Assembly: GCA_036939975.1 (NCBI GenBank)
Contig: JALLPB010000190.1
Location: 1-21,248 of the forward strand
DNA length: 21,248 nt
Direction: 5' to 3'
DNA from: Cyclostephanos tholiformis
Lineage: Eukaryota > Bacillariophyta > Thalassiosirophyceae > Thalassiosirales > Thalassiosiraceae
Made by a program: the position numbers and the translations under genes. Below the pieces are notes generated by a model. That model did not search any database, was not told the DNA's origin, and saw only the letters and a list, made by a program, of their open reading frames with translations. This document shows, piece by piece, positions 20,549-21,248 of this stretch (position 1 is its first letter; each line of letters starts with the position of its first letter).

Positions 20549-21248
20549 TCAAGCCTTGCCCTCTTTGCCATCAAACGCCGTGCTTTCTACTCCTTTTTTT
20601 GATGCATATTTCTTCACTTTCAGTTTCACTTGAAACTCCGATCGGTTCTCCTTCTCCACCTTCACCTTTTTCAAAACTTCCTCACTCGGCTTCACATACA
20701 ACGCATCCGACTGATACTCAACAGGAATTACTGGATGGTAGTTCTTTCACATCTCCACCATTTTATATGGATTCAATCCCAGGCATAGAATTGGCGTCAA
20801 CACCCTTTCCGCATACTCCGTCAACTCACGCAGACTGGCATCCTTCCAATTTGTCTTCCGAAGGCGAACGAGTTTCTCTTCGTGCTCCAAGAGATTGCTC
20901 TGTCGGAGCTTCATCACATCATCCATCTCATCACAAGTAAAGATATGATTCTTTTTTTACATGTCCCGCCAACTTTTTGTAGATGCCATCCAAGAGCTGA
21001 TTGTAGTCAAGAAAGTCATTTGCAATGGTTTCATGGATAGTTACCAAGTCTGACCATTCCAACTTTGACACCAAATCCTCAAAAGTGAATACATTGTGCT
21101 TCTGATATTCTTTCTTCATCGAGTTGAAGAGACGGTCAGCAGCATTTTTCGTGTGGCCAACCACAAGAAAAATGAAGTTGATCAACCAGAAATATTCCAA
21201 ATCCACTAGCCATACTGCCAGCTTAATCACTGTGTTGTTCTTGTTCTG
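20549..21248 (-). pseudogene. DUF7869-like transposon-associated protein, broken, 5' end outside window
   Basis: The frame enters from the right edge as QNKNNTVIKLAVWLVD and continues through VVGHTKNAADRLFNSMKKEY, which resembles the DUF7869 family found in repetitive, transposase-like genes of stramenopiles and plants. A one-base insertion in the A7 run at 20952-20958 (T run on +) shifts the frame. Removing it in thought continues into FTCDEMDDVMKLRQSN, RLRKTNWKD and ILCLGLNPYKMVEM. TGA at 20747-20749 then interrupts, after which KNYHPVIPVEYQSDALYVKP and a Lys-rich tail run to a stop at 20549-20551. With two lesions this is most likely a dead copy. The homopolymer shift alone could be a sequencing error. 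Confidence 0.75.

Overview
The window looks like nuclear DNA of a diatom or a close stramenopile relative. The evidence is short GT-AG introns (73-112 bp where both splice sites can be placed), tightly packed genes on alternating strands, an N-terminal pre-sequence on one protein resembling the bipartite plastid-targeting signals of this group, and Ser/Asp/Thr/Gln-rich low-complexity tracts with trinucleotide microsatellites. No prokaryotic operon, rRNA, tRNA or CRISPR array was seen.

Layout. 1-1292 (minus, running off the left edge) is a pogo/Tigger-like DDE transposase copy with one in-frame stop. 1477-2238 (+) encodes a probable plastid-targeted small membrane protein. 2569-5135 (-) is a five-exon QSOX-type sulfhydryl oxidase (QSOX-A). 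5655-6228 (+) is a small membrane protein whose start depends on a proposed intron. 6424-10610 (-) is a three-exon SNF2 ATPase of the CSB/ERCC6/Rad26 type. 10967-14374 (+) is a second, very different QSOX-type gene (QSOX-B). 14496-15761 (-) is a Myb-repeat protein resembling SNAPC4. 16012-18620 (+) is a two-exon cyclin Y-like gene. 18621-20217 has no recognisable gene. 20218-20425 holds a degenerate GCATAAAA-type tandem repeat. 20549-21248 (-, running off the right edge) is a broken copy of a DUF7869-like, transposon-associated protein.

The seven host genes alternate + - + - + - +. Every spacer between them is therefore either a possible bidirectional promoter (about 5.1-5.7 kb, 10.6-11.0 kb, 15.8-16.0 kb) or a shared 3' region (2.2-2.6 kb, 6.2-6.4 kb, 14.4-14.5 kb). 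Mobile-element remnants bracket this block.

The most interesting content is the pair of thioredoxin-Erv oxidases on either side of the CSB gene. Both keep all three CxxC pairs and a C-terminal membrane anchor, but their introns and low-complexity inserts are entirely different. QSOX-A ends in a KKxx-type ER retrieval signal. The CSB homologue carries a possible UBZ4-like zinc finger in its N-terminal half. Exon joins were worked out by hand from splice sites, frame and family motifs; no alignment or database search was possible.
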